The notes under the pieces are model-generated. The model was not told the DNA's origin and made no database searches. It worked only from the letters and a program-made list of their open reading frames with translations. From Alphaproteobacteria bacterium (GTDB lineage: Bacteria; Pseudomonadota; Alphaproteobacteria; Paracaedibacterales; CAITNM01), in NCBI GenBank assembly GCA_947499175.1, contig CANMNU010000071.1, forward strand, positions 1 to 6,425: DNA of 6,425 nt, given 5' to 3'. A program made the translations under genes and the position numbers. This document shows, piece by piece, positions 6,029 through 6,425 of this stretch (positions are counted from its first letter, which is position 1; the number at the start of each line of letters is the position of its first letter).

Positions 6029-6425
6029 TACCGTTCCTTTTTCTTTTTTTCAATTAATCGCCAGCTACGTACATTTTGATTATGGGTCTTAAGATCACAA
6101 CTAAATTCATGGCCACCATCACCATTAGCTACAAAATATAAATACGATGTTGATGCAGGATTTAACACTGCCATAATACTTGCTTCCCCTGGGCATGCAA
6201 TTGGTGTTGGAGGCAACCCCTTTTGTAAATAGGTGTTGTAAGGCGAATTTAGTGCCAAGTCAGATTTAAAGATTGGCCTATAAAATGATGTTTGCCCTTG
6301 GGTTGCTGCATAAATAATTGTAGGGTCCGCTTGTAGTGGCATGTTAATTTTTAAACGATTTAAGTAAACTGATGCCACTAAATCGCGCTCAGTGCTTACT
6401 GCTGTTTCTTTTTCAATAATCGATG
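6028..6425 (-). CDS. mltG: Endolytic murein transglycosylase MltG (YceG), 3' part only
   Basis: The window holds the last 131 residues of this gene; the start lies beyond position 6425. MltG is an inner-membrane lytic transglycosylase that cuts nascent glycan strands and is thought to set their length. The fragment opens with SIIEKET, the family motif whose Glu is the catalytic residue in E. coli MltG, then ERDLVASVYLNRL and LQADPTIIYA. Further on, SPYNTYLQKGLPPTPIACPG, AVLNPASTSYLYFVANGDGGHEFS and the closing His-containing stretch are all typical of the C-terminal catalytic domain. An internal GTG at 6378 is not a real start, since conserved sequence continues upstream in frame. The lysine-rich tail (EKKKKER) ends in TAA, whose last base is shared with the gmk ATG. 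The two genes form one operon. Confidence 0.95.
   Translation of the reverse strand, partial: SIIEKETAVSTERDLVASVYLNRLKINMPLQADPTIIYAATQGQTSFYRPIFKSDLALNSPYNTYLQKGLPPTPIACPGEASIMAVLNPASTSYLYFVANGDGGHEFSCDLKTHNQNVRSWRLIEKKKKER

Noticed and set aside
5898..6092. Plus-strand open frame of 64 codons
   Set aside because: It is antisense to the conserved P-loop region of gmk and to the mltG end.

Overview
The window looks like chromosomal DNA of an AT-rich alphaproteobacterium, possibly one with a reduced, host-associated genome. The evidence is the alphaproteobacterial form of ribosomal protein L36 (start MKIANSLKTLRSR), a type-2 ferredoxin--NADP+ reductase, the mltG-gmk pairing, and an AT-rich base composition with long A/T tracts. 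I cannot place it more precisely than class from sequence alone. No mobile element, CRISPR array, phage gene or defence system is visible.

Layout. Positions 1-424 hold no convincing gene. They contain a cluster of small perfect hairpins (about 86-155) and then AT-rich DNA ending in a strong sigma70-like promoter (371-399). That promoter reads into rpmJ (425-550), followed 8 bases later by a ferredoxin--NADP+ reductase gene (559-1581). The two probably form one transcript. The reductase gene meets a convergent NhaC-type Na+/H+ antiporter gene (1578-2867, minus) tail to tail, and a single TTAA supplies both stop codons. The antiporter gene has its own good promoter, with an inverted repeat between its -35 and -10 boxes.

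Upstream of it on the minus strand, 2949-4062 is one gene split into two reading frames by a single extra base in a 4-base A run (T run 3586-3589 on the plus strand). Removing that base restores one 370-residue protein resembling the bacterial ELM1 (mitochondrial fission ELM1-like, DUF1022) family. Next come a complete tRNA-Glu with anticodon CTC (4235-4310) and an isolated yejE-like ABC transporter permease gene (4367-5386), both on the plus strand.

The right end is a minus-strand operon read from the window edge: mltG (partial, catalytic Glu motif present), then gmk, joined by a TAATG stop/start overlap. A small hairpin at 5387-5405, between the convergent yejE and gmk, fits a terminator for the gmk operon.

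Most genes are housekeeping: ribosome, redox, ion homeostasis, peptide uptake, peptidoglycan termination and GMP phosphorylation. They form several short independent units rather than one pathway. The least ordinary points are the frameshifted ELM1-like gene, the orphan yejE, the tRNA-Glu(CTC), the operator-like repeat in the antiporter promoter and the hairpin cluster at the left end. I see no clear evidence of a previously undescribed system.
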